Origin: an uncultured Clostridia bacterium
Lineage (GTDB): Bacteria; Bacillota; Clostridia; Christensenellales; Borkfalkiaceae
Reading direction: 5' to 3'
Length of the DNA stretch: 64,000 bases
Assembly: GCA_947625245.1 (NCBI GenBank)
Contig: CANQNO010000002.1
Location: 1 to 64,000, forward strand
Shown here: piece after piece, positions 47,105 to 55,552 of the stretch
Layout of the letters: each line of letters begins with the position of its first letter
How positions within the stretch are numbered: position 1 is the stretch's first letter
Position numbers and translations under genes: made by a program
Notes under the pieces: model-generated
Database searches by the model: none
Seen by the model: only the letters and a program-made list of their open reading frames with translations
What the model was told of the DNA's origin: nothing

Positions 47105-47896
47105 ATGAGTAAAACTTTCGGGCTGGCATTGGGAAGCGGCGGTTCGCGCGGGGTGGCGCACATAGGTGCGTTGCTCGCGCTGGAAGAGGCGGGCATAAGA
47201 CCCGACTATATAGCCGGCTGTTCCATGGGCGCCGTCGTGGGCGGCTGTTTTGCCGCGGGCATGCGCGCCGAACAGATACGCGATATTGTGCTCCAGCTCA
47301 AAGCCCGCGACCTTATCGACGTGTCGCCCGGGTTTGTCTCGCGCATGTCGATTCTCCGCACCAAAAAGCTGGAAACGCTGTTGTCGGACTATCTCGGCGA
47401 CAAAAAAATAGAGGACATGCAAATTCCCTTCTGCAGCATAGCAACCGACCTGTATTCGGGTAAGCTCAAGGTCTTTACAAAGGGTCTCGCATCGGTCGCC
47501 ATACAGGCGTCGGGCACTATCCCCTGCGTTTTCAAGCCCGTCAGATACAACGACATGCTGCTCGTGGACGGCGGGTGCCTGTGCCGCGTACCCGTAAAGC
47601 AGGTAAAGGAGATGGGTGCGGAAGTCGTGTTGGCGATAGACGCGCTTGTCAACACCTACCAGCCCGTGCAAAACGTGGGGAATATCCTCGAACTCGTGTT
47701 GCGCGTTTTCGACATTATGGACTCCCAACAGACGGAAATGCACAACAGGATAGACGGCGACATAGCCGACATAACTTTAAAGCCCGAACTCAAAGATATG
47801 AGCCAATACGCCATAAAGGATCTGGACAAGGCGTTTGACGAGGGCTATAAACTCTGCAAAGAGAAAATAGGGGAAATCCGCAAGCTTATTTCGTAA
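47105..47896 (+). CDS. ylbK: Patatin-like phospholipase family protein (YlbK/RssA-like)
   Basis: The 263-residue protein has the glycine-rich oxyanion segment GSGGSRGVAHIGAL, the nucleophile Ser in GCSMG and the catalytic Asp in VDGG. These are all active-site parts of a patatin-type lipase. The protein is predicted soluble or peripherally membrane-bound. GGGGTGAG precedes the ATG. It lies next to ylbJ, as in B. subtilis. Substrate unknown. Confidence 0.9.
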   Translation: MSKTFGLALGSGGSRGVAHIGALLALEEAGIRPDYIAGCSMGAVVGGCFAAGMRAEQIRDIVLQLKARDLIDVSPGFVSRMSILRTKKLETLLSDYLGDKKIEDMQIPFCSIATDLYSGKLKVFTKGLASVAIQASGTIPCVFKPVRYNDMLLVDGGCLCRVPVKQVKEMGAEVVLAIDALVNTYQPVQNVGNILELVLRVFDIMDSQQTEMHNRIDGDIADITLKPELKDMSQYAIKDLDKAFDEGYKLCKEKIGEIRKLIS

Positions 47897-47931
47897 AAGC
47901 CTAAAGCTTAGAGATACAAAGGGGGAAACCG

Positions 47932-49161
47932 ATGGAAAATCTGTTTGAAAACCTGCATAACGACAGAAAGCCGCTGGCGGAAAGGATGCGCCCCGCGGTT
48001 TTGGAGGACGTAGTCGGGCAAACGCATATTCTGGGCAAGGGCAAGCTGTTAAGAAGGCTTATAGAGGCAAAGCGGGTGCCCAGCGTAATCTTTTACGGTC
48101 CTCCCGGCACGGGCAAGACTACGGTGGCAAGGATAATCGCCGATACAAGCAATTCCGACTTCGTAAAGCTCAACGCCGTTTCGAGCGGGGTAGCCGAAGT
48201 GAAAGAAGTGATGGAGAGGGCTAAGAGGAACTTCGAGCTCTACGGCAAGCGCACCTACCTTTTGCTGGACGAGTGCCACCGCTGGACGAAGGCGCAGAGC
48301 GACAGCCTTCTGGCGTCTCTCGAAAACGGATATATAAATTTTGTGGGCTGCACCACCGAAAACCCCGCATACAGCATGACAAGGGCGATCGTATCGCGCT
48401 GCAGCGTGTTCGAATTCAAGCCCCTCGACCTCGCCGATATAGAGGAAGCGCTTAAAAGGGCTGTAAAGACGGACGAAACTCTCTCCAAAATGGATATAAA
48501 GATAGACGGCGAAGCCATGAGCTATTTTGCTACGGCGAGCGGCGGCGACGTGCGGAGCGCGCTGAACGGGCTGGAAATAGGCGCAATGACCACCCCGCCC
48601 GGCAAGGACGGCGCTATCGTTATAACCCGCGAAGTCGCTTCGGAGTGCCTGCAACGCAGGGCGCTCAGCTTAAACGACGACGTGTACTACCATATTCTCA
48701 GCGCATATTGCAAGAGTTTGCGCGGAAGCGATTCCACCGCCGCGCTGTACTATGCCAACAGGCTTATTAAGGCGGGAGTGGAGCCGCAAATTCTGGCGCG
48801 CAGGCTAATTGCGCATGCGTCGGAGGACGTTGGGCTTTCCGCGCCGTACGCCCTTTTGGAAGCCTGTGCGGCGCTTTACGCTCTGGACCACCTCGGCATG
48901 CCGGAGGGAAATCTCGCGCTCACGCAGGCTATAATTTACGTGTGCGAAGCGCCTAAGGACAACAGGGTAGTGGTGGCTATGAACATGGCGCAGGACGACG
49001 CCGAAAACCACCCCGACGACAGGATCCCCGACTACCTGAAAAACCACACCGAAGCGAGCAAAAAATATAAATACCCGCACGATTACGGCGGATGGGTGGA
49101 ACAGCAGTACCTGCCCGACAGCCTTAAAGACAGGGTATATTTCAAAAAGAAAGATAAATGA
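47932..49161 (+). CDS. rarA: Replication-associated recombination protein RarA (MgsA)
   Basis: The 409-residue AAA+ ATPase has Walker A GPPGTGKTT, Walker B LLLDECHRW (Cys where most have Ile), sensor 1 GCTTENPAYS and a C-terminal tetramerisation region. RarA acts at stalled replication forks. AAAGGGG precedes the ATG. Length is close to the usual 420-450. It ends in a strong bidirectional terminator. Confidence 0.95.
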   Translation: MENLFENLHNDRKPLAERMRPAVLEDVVGQTHILGKGKLLRRLIEAKRVPSVIFYGPPGTGKTTVARIIADTSNSDFVKLNAVSSGVAEVKEVMERAKRNFELYGKRTYLLLDECHRWTKAQSDSLLASLENGYINFVGCTTENPAYSMTRAIVSRCSVFEFKPLDLADIEEALKRAVKTDETLSKMDIKIDGEAMSYFATASGGDVRSALNGLEIGAMTTPPGKDGAIVITREVASECLQRRALSLNDDVYYHILSAYCKSLRGSDSTAALYYANRLIKAGVEPQILARRLIAHASEDVGLSAPYALLEACAALYALDHLGMPEGNLALTQAIIYVCEAPKDNRVVVAMNMAQDDAENHPDDRIPDYLKNHTEASKKYKYPHDYGGWVEQQYLPDSLKDRVYFKKKDK

Positions 49162-49163
49162 CA

Positions 49164-49198
49164 AAACTCCCGCCGCGGGCAAGCCGCGGCGGGAGTTT
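49164..49198. terminator. Bidirectional terminator between rarA and the rnf operon
   Basis: AAACTCCCGCCGCGG pairs perfectly with CCGCGGCGGGAGTTT around GCAAG. Confidence 0.9.
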
Positions 49199-49213
49199 AT
49201 TATGTATTATATT

Positions 49214-50116
49214 TTACGCTTCTTTTTTCTCTTCCTTTAAGGCTTCGCCGCTTTCGGGCAAAACTTCGGGTTTGGGCGTTTCGGGCGAGAGCACATCGCG
49301 GGACAGGATTATCTTTCTCGGGCACTTTTCCACGCAGGTAAGGCAGCCCGTGCACTTAGAGTAGTCGAATACGGGCAGGTTGTCTTTGATTACAATCGCG
49401 CCGTGCGGGCAGCTCCTCGCGCATAGCCCGCAGGCTATGCAGCCCGCCTTGCACACGTTCATAACGTCTTTCGCCCTGCGCTTGGAAGAACAGGGAGCGT
49501 ATACGGGCGCGGACGCGGGTATGCGCTCTATAATGTGTTTGGGACAGGCGAGTATGCAGGCCCCGCAGCTTATGCACTTGTCGGGGTCTATTTTGGCAAG
49601 CCTGCCCGTAATTTCTATCGCATGTTCGGGGCAAACGGCTTTGCAGTCGCCGCAACCGAGGCAGGCATAGGGGCAGTTAAGATTTCCGCCCAGAAGCGAA
49701 GCGCAAGCCGCGCAGGTGGGGTTGCCCTTATAGTCGAATTTTTCCGCGCAGTTCGCTTCCCCGCCGTGGCATTTAACCGCGGCTACCGTGCGCTCTTCGT
49801 GTTTGAGCTCTATGCCCAAAATTTTGGCTATTTCTTCCTTGTTTTCGGGCGAGGTAACGTGGCAATCGCCCAAATCGGCGCCGCCCGAAGCGAGTTTGGA
49901 GGCAAACCCCGCACAGCCCGAACAGCCGCACCCGCCGCAGTTCGCGCCCGCAAGGTTTTCCATTATCTTTGTAATTTTTTCGTCCACGTCAACTTTAAAA
50001 ACTTTGCCTACAACTATTATCAATATCCCTATAAGCAGGGCGGAACCGGCAAATATCGCGGCGACTATCCCAACGGTTTTCCAGGTTCCTGCGGCAATTG
50101 CAAGTAAATTCATCAT
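49214..50116 (-). CDS. rnfB: Rnf complex subunit RnfB
   Basis: This is the iron-sulfur subunit of the Na+/H+-pumping ferredoxin:NAD oxidoreductase. The 300-residue protein has an N-terminal membrane helix (about 14-38), then the CxxCxxxxC cluster (Cys60, Cys63, Cys68). Several 4Fe-4S ferredoxin motifs follow (CLGCGDCKAVCP, CISCGACILACP, CIACGLCARSCP, CTGCLTCVEKCP). A Pro/Glu/Lys-rich tail closes it. GGAGCGG precedes two adjacent ATG codons; either may be used. It is the last gene of the operon, 10 bp after rnfA. Confidence 0.97.
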   Translation of the reverse strand: MMNLLAIAAGTWKTVGIVAAIFAGSALLIGILIIVVGKVFKVDVDEKITKIMENLAGANCGGCGCSGCAGFASKLASGGADLGDCHVTSPENKEEIAKILGIELKHEERTVAAVKCHGGEANCAEKFDYKGNPTCAACASLLGGNLNCPYACLGCGDCKAVCPEHAIEITGRLAKIDPDKCISCGACILACPKHIIERIPASAPVYAPCSSKRRAKDVMNVCKAGCIACGLCARSCPHGAIVIKDNLPVFDYSKCTGCLTCVEKCPRKIILSRDVLSPETPKPEVLPESGEALKEEKKEA

Positions 50117-50126
50117 AATCCGCTCC

Positions 50127-50729
50127 TTAAAGTCTTATATAGGTGAATACCATAAACGCCATGCATATAAGGCTTGCCGTAATCATCGCCGTGGGGAAGC
50201 CGGCAAGCGCTTTGGGCGTCTTGTAATAATTTATTCTCTCGCGCATGCCGCTCATTATAATCATTACAAGGGTAAACCCGAGCCCCGCGAACAGCGCGTA
50301 CAAAACCGCCCACCACATGTTCATTTCCGCCCCCGCAAGGAACTGCGACATATCCCCTATAACAAGCTCCGTAACGCCCAGAACGGCGCAGTTGGTGGTT
50401 ATAAGCGGAAGATATATGCCCATAGAGTTGTAGAGCGAGGGGGATAGTTTCTTTATGATCATTTCGAGCATCTGCACAAGCGAAGCTATTATAAAGATAA
50501 AGAAGATAATTTCAAGGAATTCGAACCCGAGGGGTTTCATTACCTTCATATACACGGGGTAAGTGACAAGGGTGGCGAGCACCATGACTATAGTCACCGC
50601 AATCCCCATGCCCGCCGCCGAAGAAGTCTTTTTGGAAACTCCCAAAAAGGGGCAAATGCCGTACGTTTTAACGGTTATAAAGTTGTTTGTGAAAACCCCG
50701 GCAAGAATAATGGCTATTACCGTTCCCAT
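50127..50729 (-). CDS. rnfA: Rnf complex subunit RnfA
   Basis: The 200-residue protein has six transmembrane helices. GVFTNNFITVKTYGICPFLG near the N-terminus contains the conserved Cys that helps hold the intramembrane iron-sulfur centre with RnfE. ITTNCAVLGVTEL in the middle carries the second Cys. GGAGGCGG lies upstream of the ATG. Spacing of 3 bp from rnfE supports co-translation. Confidence 0.96.
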   Translation of the reverse strand: MGTVIAIILAGVFTNNFITVKTYGICPFLGVSKKTSSAAGMGIAVTIVMVLATLVTYPVYMKVMKPLGFEFLEIIFFIFIIASLVQMLEMIIKKLSPSLYNSMGIYLPLITTNCAVLGVTELVIGDMSQFLAGAEMNMWWAVLYALFAGLGFTLVMIIMSGMRERINYYKTPKALAGFPTAMITASLICMAFMVFTYIRL

Positions 50730-50732
50730 AAT

Positions 50733-51383
50733 TTAAGCCGCCTCCCTGTTTAAAAGTGTCTCGCGGGAAAGTTTGTTTTCCTTTACCCGCTTTTTCTTTG
50801 CGAACAGATCCATCACGTACACGAAAACCGCTATCGAAAGCCCGAAAATTATGAACGAGCCTGCGGGCGTCGCAAAGATGCCTATTTTAAAGTCCATAAT
50901 CTTAGCGCCGAATATCGAGCCTTTGCCGAGGAATTCGCACACAATGCCCATAACGGTGAGCGCCGCCGTAAAGCCGAAGCCGTTCGCCAGCCCGTCTACC
51001 GCCGATTCAAGCACGTTGTGCTTGTTGGCAAAGGCTTCCGCCCTGCCCAAGATAATGCAGTTGACCACTATCAGCGCAAGGAAGCCGCCCAAACTTTCGT
51101 ACAGGTCGGGCACGAATTTTTCCAGCAACATCCTGGCAAAAGTTACCAGCGTGGCTATTATTACTATGTAGCAGGGGATGCGCACTTCGTTGGGAATAAC
51201 CTTTCTGAACAGCGAAATCAGCATATTGGAAAGGGTTAAAATCACAACTACGGTAAGCCCCATGCCCGCCGCCGAAGAAGCCGAAGAAATAAGTCCCAAA
51301 GTGGGGCAGGTACCCAAAACCAGCATAAGGGTGGGGTTTTGGAATAAAAGCCCGTCAAGCGTTATCTTTTTATACTTATTCAT
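50733..51383 (-). CDS. rnfE: Rnf complex subunit RnfE
   Basis: The 216-residue protein is homologous to RnfA, with six helices. NPTLMLVLGTCPTLGLISSA and ALIVVNCIILGRAEAFA carry the conserved Cys residues. GGAGG lies within the end of rnfG. The start overlaps the rnfG stop by one base. A basic cytoplasmic tail (AKKKRVKENKLSRE) is present. Confidence 0.96.
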   Translation of the reverse strand: MNKYKKITLDGLLFQNPTLMLVLGTCPTLGLISSASSAAGMGLTVVVILTLSNMLISLFRKVIPNEVRIPCYIVIIATLVTFARMLLEKFVPDLYESLGGFLALIVVNCIILGRAEAFANKHNVLESAVDGLANGFGFTAALTVMGIVCEFLGKGSIFGAKIMDFKIGIFATPAGSFIIFGLSIAVFVYVMDLFAKKKRVKENKLSRETLLNREAA

Positions 51384-52438
51384 TATGCGTTACCTCCCTC
51401 AAAGGGAATTTCAAGGCATTTTTGATAGTTCGCCAAAGCAAACGCGCAGGCGTAAGCTATGTTGTAGTTAGAATAGGTCGCGCCCGTGGATATATCCTTG
51501 CCGCTGTTTCTTTCGGGGCAAGCCAAATCCTCGCCGAGCATATCTGTAAAGTACTGCAAATATTTGCCGTTGTAGTTGGATACGTCGTACATATTTTCGT
51601 TATAGCGTTCGGCAGTCGAGCCGGAAGTTACCAGCGTAACCGAATTTATAGCGGCAACCCCGTCCGTTTCTCCCACCTCGATAGTTAGAACGAACGCGCC
51701 CGCTTGCTTATATCCCATAGTCGTTATGCTGTAAGTTACTACGCCGTCATTGTTTACATAACTTGTTTCGTCTTTATTTATCAGGTCAAGATATATAAAT
51801 CCGTTGTCGGGATAGAAATCGGGCGGAACGATGCCCGCCAAATAATTTTGGGTAAACTCCATTGCGCCGTTAACGCAGTTGGATATGGCGCGCATGGAAA
51901 AGGACGCGCCCGTAGGAATTTTGTCGTCGCCGTCCTCGCGGCTGCCGTGCTTATAGCCGCCCTCTATCTCTTTGCCGGGTGCGGCAAGTTCGGCAAGCCT
52001 GTTTAAGGCGTCTTCGGTGACGTTGCCTATGTAGGATTCGCCCGAGGCCTTTTCTATGGCTATCTTTTTTACGCCGGTAACTACTTTTGCGCCGTTTTCG
52101 CCGTCGCCCGTTTCAACAACCACCCAGCAGGTCACCGTTCCGCCGAAGCCCTCTTTGCCCTCGGCTTTTATAAGATAGTTGCCGTCGTCAGTCACCTTGT
52201 AAGCTTCAAGTATGTCGGAGTAGTCAAAGGAAGTCTTTTGGTCTGAAAGGTCTTCAATGCGTTCAACCGTCACGTCTTTGCCGTAAAGCTTTTTGATCGC
52301 CCGGTCAAAGCGTTCCTCTTCCGAAACCTGCAAAAAACCGTTCGCAACCGTAAGGAACACGCCGCACACCAAAAGTATTGCAAGCAGGGTGATTATACAC
52401 TTAAAAGCAGTGCTCTTAAAAAAACCTTTAACGGTCAT
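51383..52438 (-). CDS. rnfG: Rnf complex subunit RnfG with two FMN-binding modules
   Basis: RnfG carries covalent FMN on the outer side of the membrane. This 351-residue copy is far longer than the usual 180-210. After the N-terminal helix (about 11-35) there are two FMN-binding-like halves. The first, about 78-205, ends with TGASFS (176-181). The second, about 232-345, ends with TGATYS (318-323). The second fits the flavinylation signature well; the first is a near match. GGAGGG precedes the ATG. It is directly after rnfD with no gap. No apbE flavin transferase is in the window. Confidence 0.93.
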   Translation of the reverse strand: MTVKGFFKSTAFKCIITLLAILLVCGVFLTVANGFLQVSEEERFDRAIKKLYGKDVTVERIEDLSDQKTSFDYSDILEAYKVTDDGNYLIKAEGKEGFGGTVTCWVVVETGDGENGAKVVTGVKKIAIEKASGESYIGNVTEDALNRLAELAAPGKEIEGGYKHGSREDGDDKIPTGASFSMRAISNCVNGAMEFTQNYLAGIVPPDFYPDNGFIYLDLINKDETSYVNNDGVVTYSITTMGYKQAGAFVLTIEVGETDGVAAINSVTLVTSGSTAERYNENMYDVSNYNGKYLQYFTDMLGEDLACPERNSGKDISTGATYSNYNIAYACAFALANYQKCLEIPFEGGNA

Positions 52439-53491
52439 TTATTTGCCCTCCTTTTTTGCGGCTTTCGGCGGCTTTACGTAACCGAAAGGCTTTCTTATAC
52501 AATATCTGTCTATAAGCGGAACCAAAATGTTCATTATCATTATCACGAACGACGCGACTTCAAGCTGTGTGAAATACCTCAAAAGCGCCAGAAGTATTGC
52601 GCCGCCTATGTAGTATACAAGCTGTCCTATAACGCCTTTGGGGGAAGTTACGTAGTCGGTGAACATAAACACCGCCGCAAACATAACCCCGCCCGAAAGG
52701 ATATGGGGCAAAAATAGCGAAAAATCAAAGGTATAGTGTTCGGCTTTAAAGCCCGAAAGGAGCACCGCGAAGAAGCCGAATACGGCAATGAACAGCACGG
52801 GCTGCCACCATTTTATCACCTTTTTTATGCAGAGATAGAGGTAACCTATAATTATTGCAAGCTTGCACGTTTCGCCTATGCAGCCCGCGACCCCCGTGCC
52901 GAGGAACAGATCGAGCGGGTTTACCGTGTTCCCCGCGCCCGTAAGAAGGAAGCCCGAAAGGTTTGTCGCGCCCGTGAACACCGCGCTGTCGTCCATTACG
53001 GGTTTAAACTGCGGCGCCACGTAAGCCGTCATCGAAACTGCAAAGCTTATAAACATTATGACCCTGCCCGCGGCGGCGGGGTTTACAAGGTTTTTGCCCG
53101 TACCGCCGAAGAACATTTTAACGAGCGCGATGCAGAGTATAGCCCCTACGAGCACTTCGTACCATTTTACCGACACGGGCACTATAAGGGCGAGGATAAG
53201 CCCCGTCACCACAGAGGTCAGGTCAAATTGCTTAAACCATTTTTTGCACACCGCGCCCGCGTTTTTGCACTTTTTGCCGAATCCGCCGTTAGCGATAAAA
53301 TAATATACGAATTCGGTCAAAACACACGCCGCCACCGAAACTATTTCCGTGACGAACGCCATCACGCCGAAATACACTATGCCGGCTATCGCGGCGGGCA
53401 GAAGGGCTATGCACACGTCCGCCATTATTCCGCGCGTCGTTCTTTTGGATTTCACGTGGGGAGGAGTGGAAATTACAACGGTGTTGTCCAT
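52439..53491 (-). CDS. rnfD: Rnf complex subunit RnfD
   Basis: The 350-residue membrane protein has eight to ten helices. The segment FTGATNLSGF holds the Thr expected to carry covalent FMN. VNPAAAGRVIMF and DYVTSPKGVIGQ are family motifs. RnfD forms the core of the ion-translocating module. GGAGG precedes the ATG, which overlaps the rnfC stop by one base. Confidence 0.96.
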   Translation of the reverse strand: MDNTVVISTPPHVKSKRTTRGIMADVCIALLPAAIAGIVYFGVMAFVTEIVSVAACVLTEFVYYFIANGGFGKKCKNAGAVCKKWFKQFDLTSVVTGLILALIVPVSVKWYEVLVGAILCIALVKMFFGGTGKNLVNPAAAGRVIMFISFAVSMTAYVAPQFKPVMDDSAVFTGATNLSGFLLTGAGNTVNPLDLFLGTGVAGCIGETCKLAIIIGYLYLCIKKVIKWWQPVLFIAVFGFFAVLLSGFKAEHYTFDFSLFLPHILSGGVMFAAVFMFTDYVTSPKGVIGQLVYYIGGAILLALLRYFTQLEVASFVIMIMNILVPLIDRYCIRKPFGYVKPPKAAKKEGK

Positions 53492-54798
53492 TATTTTTTA
53501 CCTCCTGCTTTTCTCATTTCCGCCTTAGTGCGGCGGATTGCCTGTATCAAAGGTCTCTTTGCGGGGCAAATGTATTCGCAAGCCCCGCACTCAATGCACG
53601 AAAGGGTGTTGCCGTACTTTGCCGCCGCCCCAAAGTCCCCCGCGCCCGCGTAAAAGGCGGTGTTCATGGGCATCAGGTGCATGGGGCAAACGTCGGCGCA
53701 CTTGCCGCAGTTAAGGCAGGGAGTGGGTTCTTCCGCCGCCGCCTCGTCCGCGGTCATCAGGAGTATTCCCGAAGTGGTCTTATGGGTGTACGCTTCGTAA
53801 TTCATCAGCGCAAGCCCCGTCATGGGTCCGCCCTGAATAACTTTTTTGGGCGAGGTCTTTTCGCCGCCGCAATAGTTCACAACGTCCTCAAGTTTTGTGC
53901 CCAGCCGCACGACTATGTTTTTGGTGTTTTCCACTGCTTTGCCCGATACGGTGACCACCCGCTCGAAAAGGGGTTTGCCGTTTTCAACTGCTTCGCACAC
54001 CGCAAACGCCGTTGCCACGTTCTGCACTACCACGCCGCTGTCCGCGGGGAGTTTGGGCGGAAGCCCTATCTTTCTTCCCGTAGTCACGTACACAAGCTGC
54101 TTTTCGCCGCCCATGGGGTATTTTTTCTTTAATATAACAACTTTGATGTCGTCGTATTTTTCAAATTTTTCAATGCAGTCGGGCTTGTTCGCCTCTATGC
54201 CGATTATAATGTTGTTAACGCCCAGCGCCTTTGCTATGTACCGTGCTCCGCGTGCTATCTCGTCCGTTTTTTCAAGCATCAGGCGGTAGTCGCAGGTAAG
54301 GTAGGGTTCGCACTCCGCGCCGTTTAAAATCAAGGTGTCCACGGGCGTTTTGGGCGAAAGTTTTACCGCCGCTGGGAAGCCCGCGCCGCCCAGCCCCACA
54401 ATGCCGGCGTCCTTTATCCTCGCCTTTATTTCGTCGGCGGAGGGGTCGGAAAGAGGGGGCAGATACGCCGTCTCTTCCCTGTGGTTGTTCCTTATCAGAA
54501 TAAACTGTTCGGGTCCGCCGTTCGCGCCCGCGGAGTCGCGTATTTCTTCCACGGTGCCGCTCACGCTCGCAAACACGTCCGACGAAATGGGCCCGTCCGC
54601 ACGTGCGATCAATTGCCCTATTTTTACGGGACTGCCTACTTCAACGACGGGCACGGCGGGTTTACCCAGCGACTGCAAAGTGGAAATAGCCACAACTTCG
54701 GGCGCGGGCATAACTTCCAGCGGCGAAGATTTTGCCAAATCCTTGCAATCGTGCGGGTGTATGCCGCCGAAAAAGTATTTTCCTTTTACTGCTTTCAA
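53491..54798 (-). CDS. rnfC: Rnf complex subunit RnfC
   Basis: The 435-residue protein is the NADH-binding peripheral subunit. GLGGAGFPAAVKL and LILNGAECEPYLTCDYRLM form the FMN/NADH region. Two 4Fe-4S motifs near the C-terminus are CLNCGKCADVCP and CIECGACEYICP. The start is TTG at 54798 with GGAGG upstream. It follows the Gx transporter-like gene by about 30 bp and is in the same transcription unit. Confidence 0.96.
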   Translation of the reverse strand: MKAVKGKYFFGGIHPHDCKDLAKSSPLEVMPAPEVVAISTLQSLGKPAVPVVEVGSPVKIGQLIARADGPISSDVFASVSGTVEEIRDSAGANGGPEQFILIRNNHREETAYLPPLSDPSADEIKARIKDAGIVGLGGAGFPAAVKLSPKTPVDTLILNGAECEPYLTCDYRLMLEKTDEIARGARYIAKALGVNNIIIGIEANKPDCIEKFEKYDDIKVVILKKKYPMGGEKQLVYVTTGRKIGLPPKLPADSGVVVQNVATAFAVCEAVENGKPLFERVVTVSGKAVENTKNIVVRLGTKLEDVVNYCGGEKTSPKKVIQGGPMTGLALMNYEAYTHKTTSGILLMTADEAAAEEPTPCLNCGKCADVCPMHLMPMNTAFYAGAGDFGAAAKYGNTLSCIECGACEYICPAKRPLIQAIRRTKAEMRKAGGKK

Positions 54799-54830
54799 AT
54801 TTTACCTCCGGTTTATCGTATAAATGTAAC

Positions 54831-55397
54831 TTAAAGCCTTTCATTTCCACCCGGTTTTCCGGGCGTTCTTTCCTTTATGAGTTTTGCAAACACGTTTTCG
54901 GGTATGCCGCGGAATAAAAGAAGGGTAAGCCCGCCTACCGCCGCGCCCGAAATTACGCCCAAAAGGATGAGATAGGGCATATACCAAAACGCCTGCACCG
55001 TGCCCGCAAGGAGCGCAAATACCGCGTTTTGCACCAAATTGTGCGCCACCGCCGAAGCTATCGAAACCGCCGTTAGCGAAACCCGCGGGTGTACGCAGTA
55101 CATAAGGAGAGACGAAACGGCAACCGCCGCGGCGCCGCCCGTAAAGGAATACATCAGCGCCGAAAAATTTCCCGTGACCGCCGCGCCCAGAACCGTGCGC
55201 ACGGCAACCACCAAAAACGCTTCGGCGGGCGAATACATTATCAGCGCCGCAAGCGAAAATATGTTCGCTATTCCGGGCTTTGCCCCCGGCACCGCCATAG
55301 AAGGCAAAAGACTTTCCAAAATAAAAGCCATAAGCCCAAGCCCGCTCAAAAGCGCAAGCGCGGCTATTTTCCGCGCCGTTCTTCCGCCTGTATTCAT
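54831..55397 (-). CDS. Gx transporter family / heptaprenyl diphosphate synthase component I-like
   Basis: From the ATG at 55397 the protein has 188 residues with five or six helices. AVPGAKPGIANIFSLAALIM and VRTVLGAAVTGNFSALMYSF are typical of the Gx_transp family, often annotated as component I of heptaprenyl diphosphate synthase. It resembles the S-components of ECF transporters. In Clostridia it is often encoded next to rnf genes; here it leads the operon. The ATG lies 9 bp behind a TATAAT box, so the mRNA would have almost no leader. Confidence 0.75.
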   Translation of the reverse strand: MNTGGRTARKIAALALLSGLGLMAFILESLLPSMAVPGAKPGIANIFSLAALIMYSPAEAFLVVAVRTVLGAAVTGNFSALMYSFTGGAAAVAVSSLLMYCVHPRVSLTAVSIASAVAHNLVQNAVFALLAGTVQAFWYMPYLILLGVISGAAVGGLTLLLFRGIPENVFAKLIKERTPGKPGGNERL

Positions 55398-55406
55398 AAT
55401 AAGACA

Positions 55407-55435
55407 ATTATACAACAAATTATATAATTAGTAAA
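55407..55435 (-). promoter_or_regulatory. Sigma-A promoter of the Gx-rnfCDGEAB operon
   Basis: On the minus strand TTTACT (55430-55435), 17 bases, TATAAT (55407-55412). The ATG is 9 bp further on, so the leader would be about 3 nt. Confidence 0.65.
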
Positions 55436-55501
55436 CAGAAAATTCATAATTTTACGATTATCCGCAAAAAAAAATTTTATTGAATTAGACCGATAAATTT
55501 C

Positions 55502-55530
55502 TTGCTTTTAATTTTTTGTTAAAGTATAAT
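55502..55530 (+). promoter_or_regulatory. Sigma-A promoter of the M18 peptidase gene
   Basis: TTGCTT, 17 bases, TATAAT, followed by GAAGGAG and the ATG at 55553. Confidence 0.7.
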
Positions 55531-55552
55531 TCTAAGTCGAAGGAGATTTATT

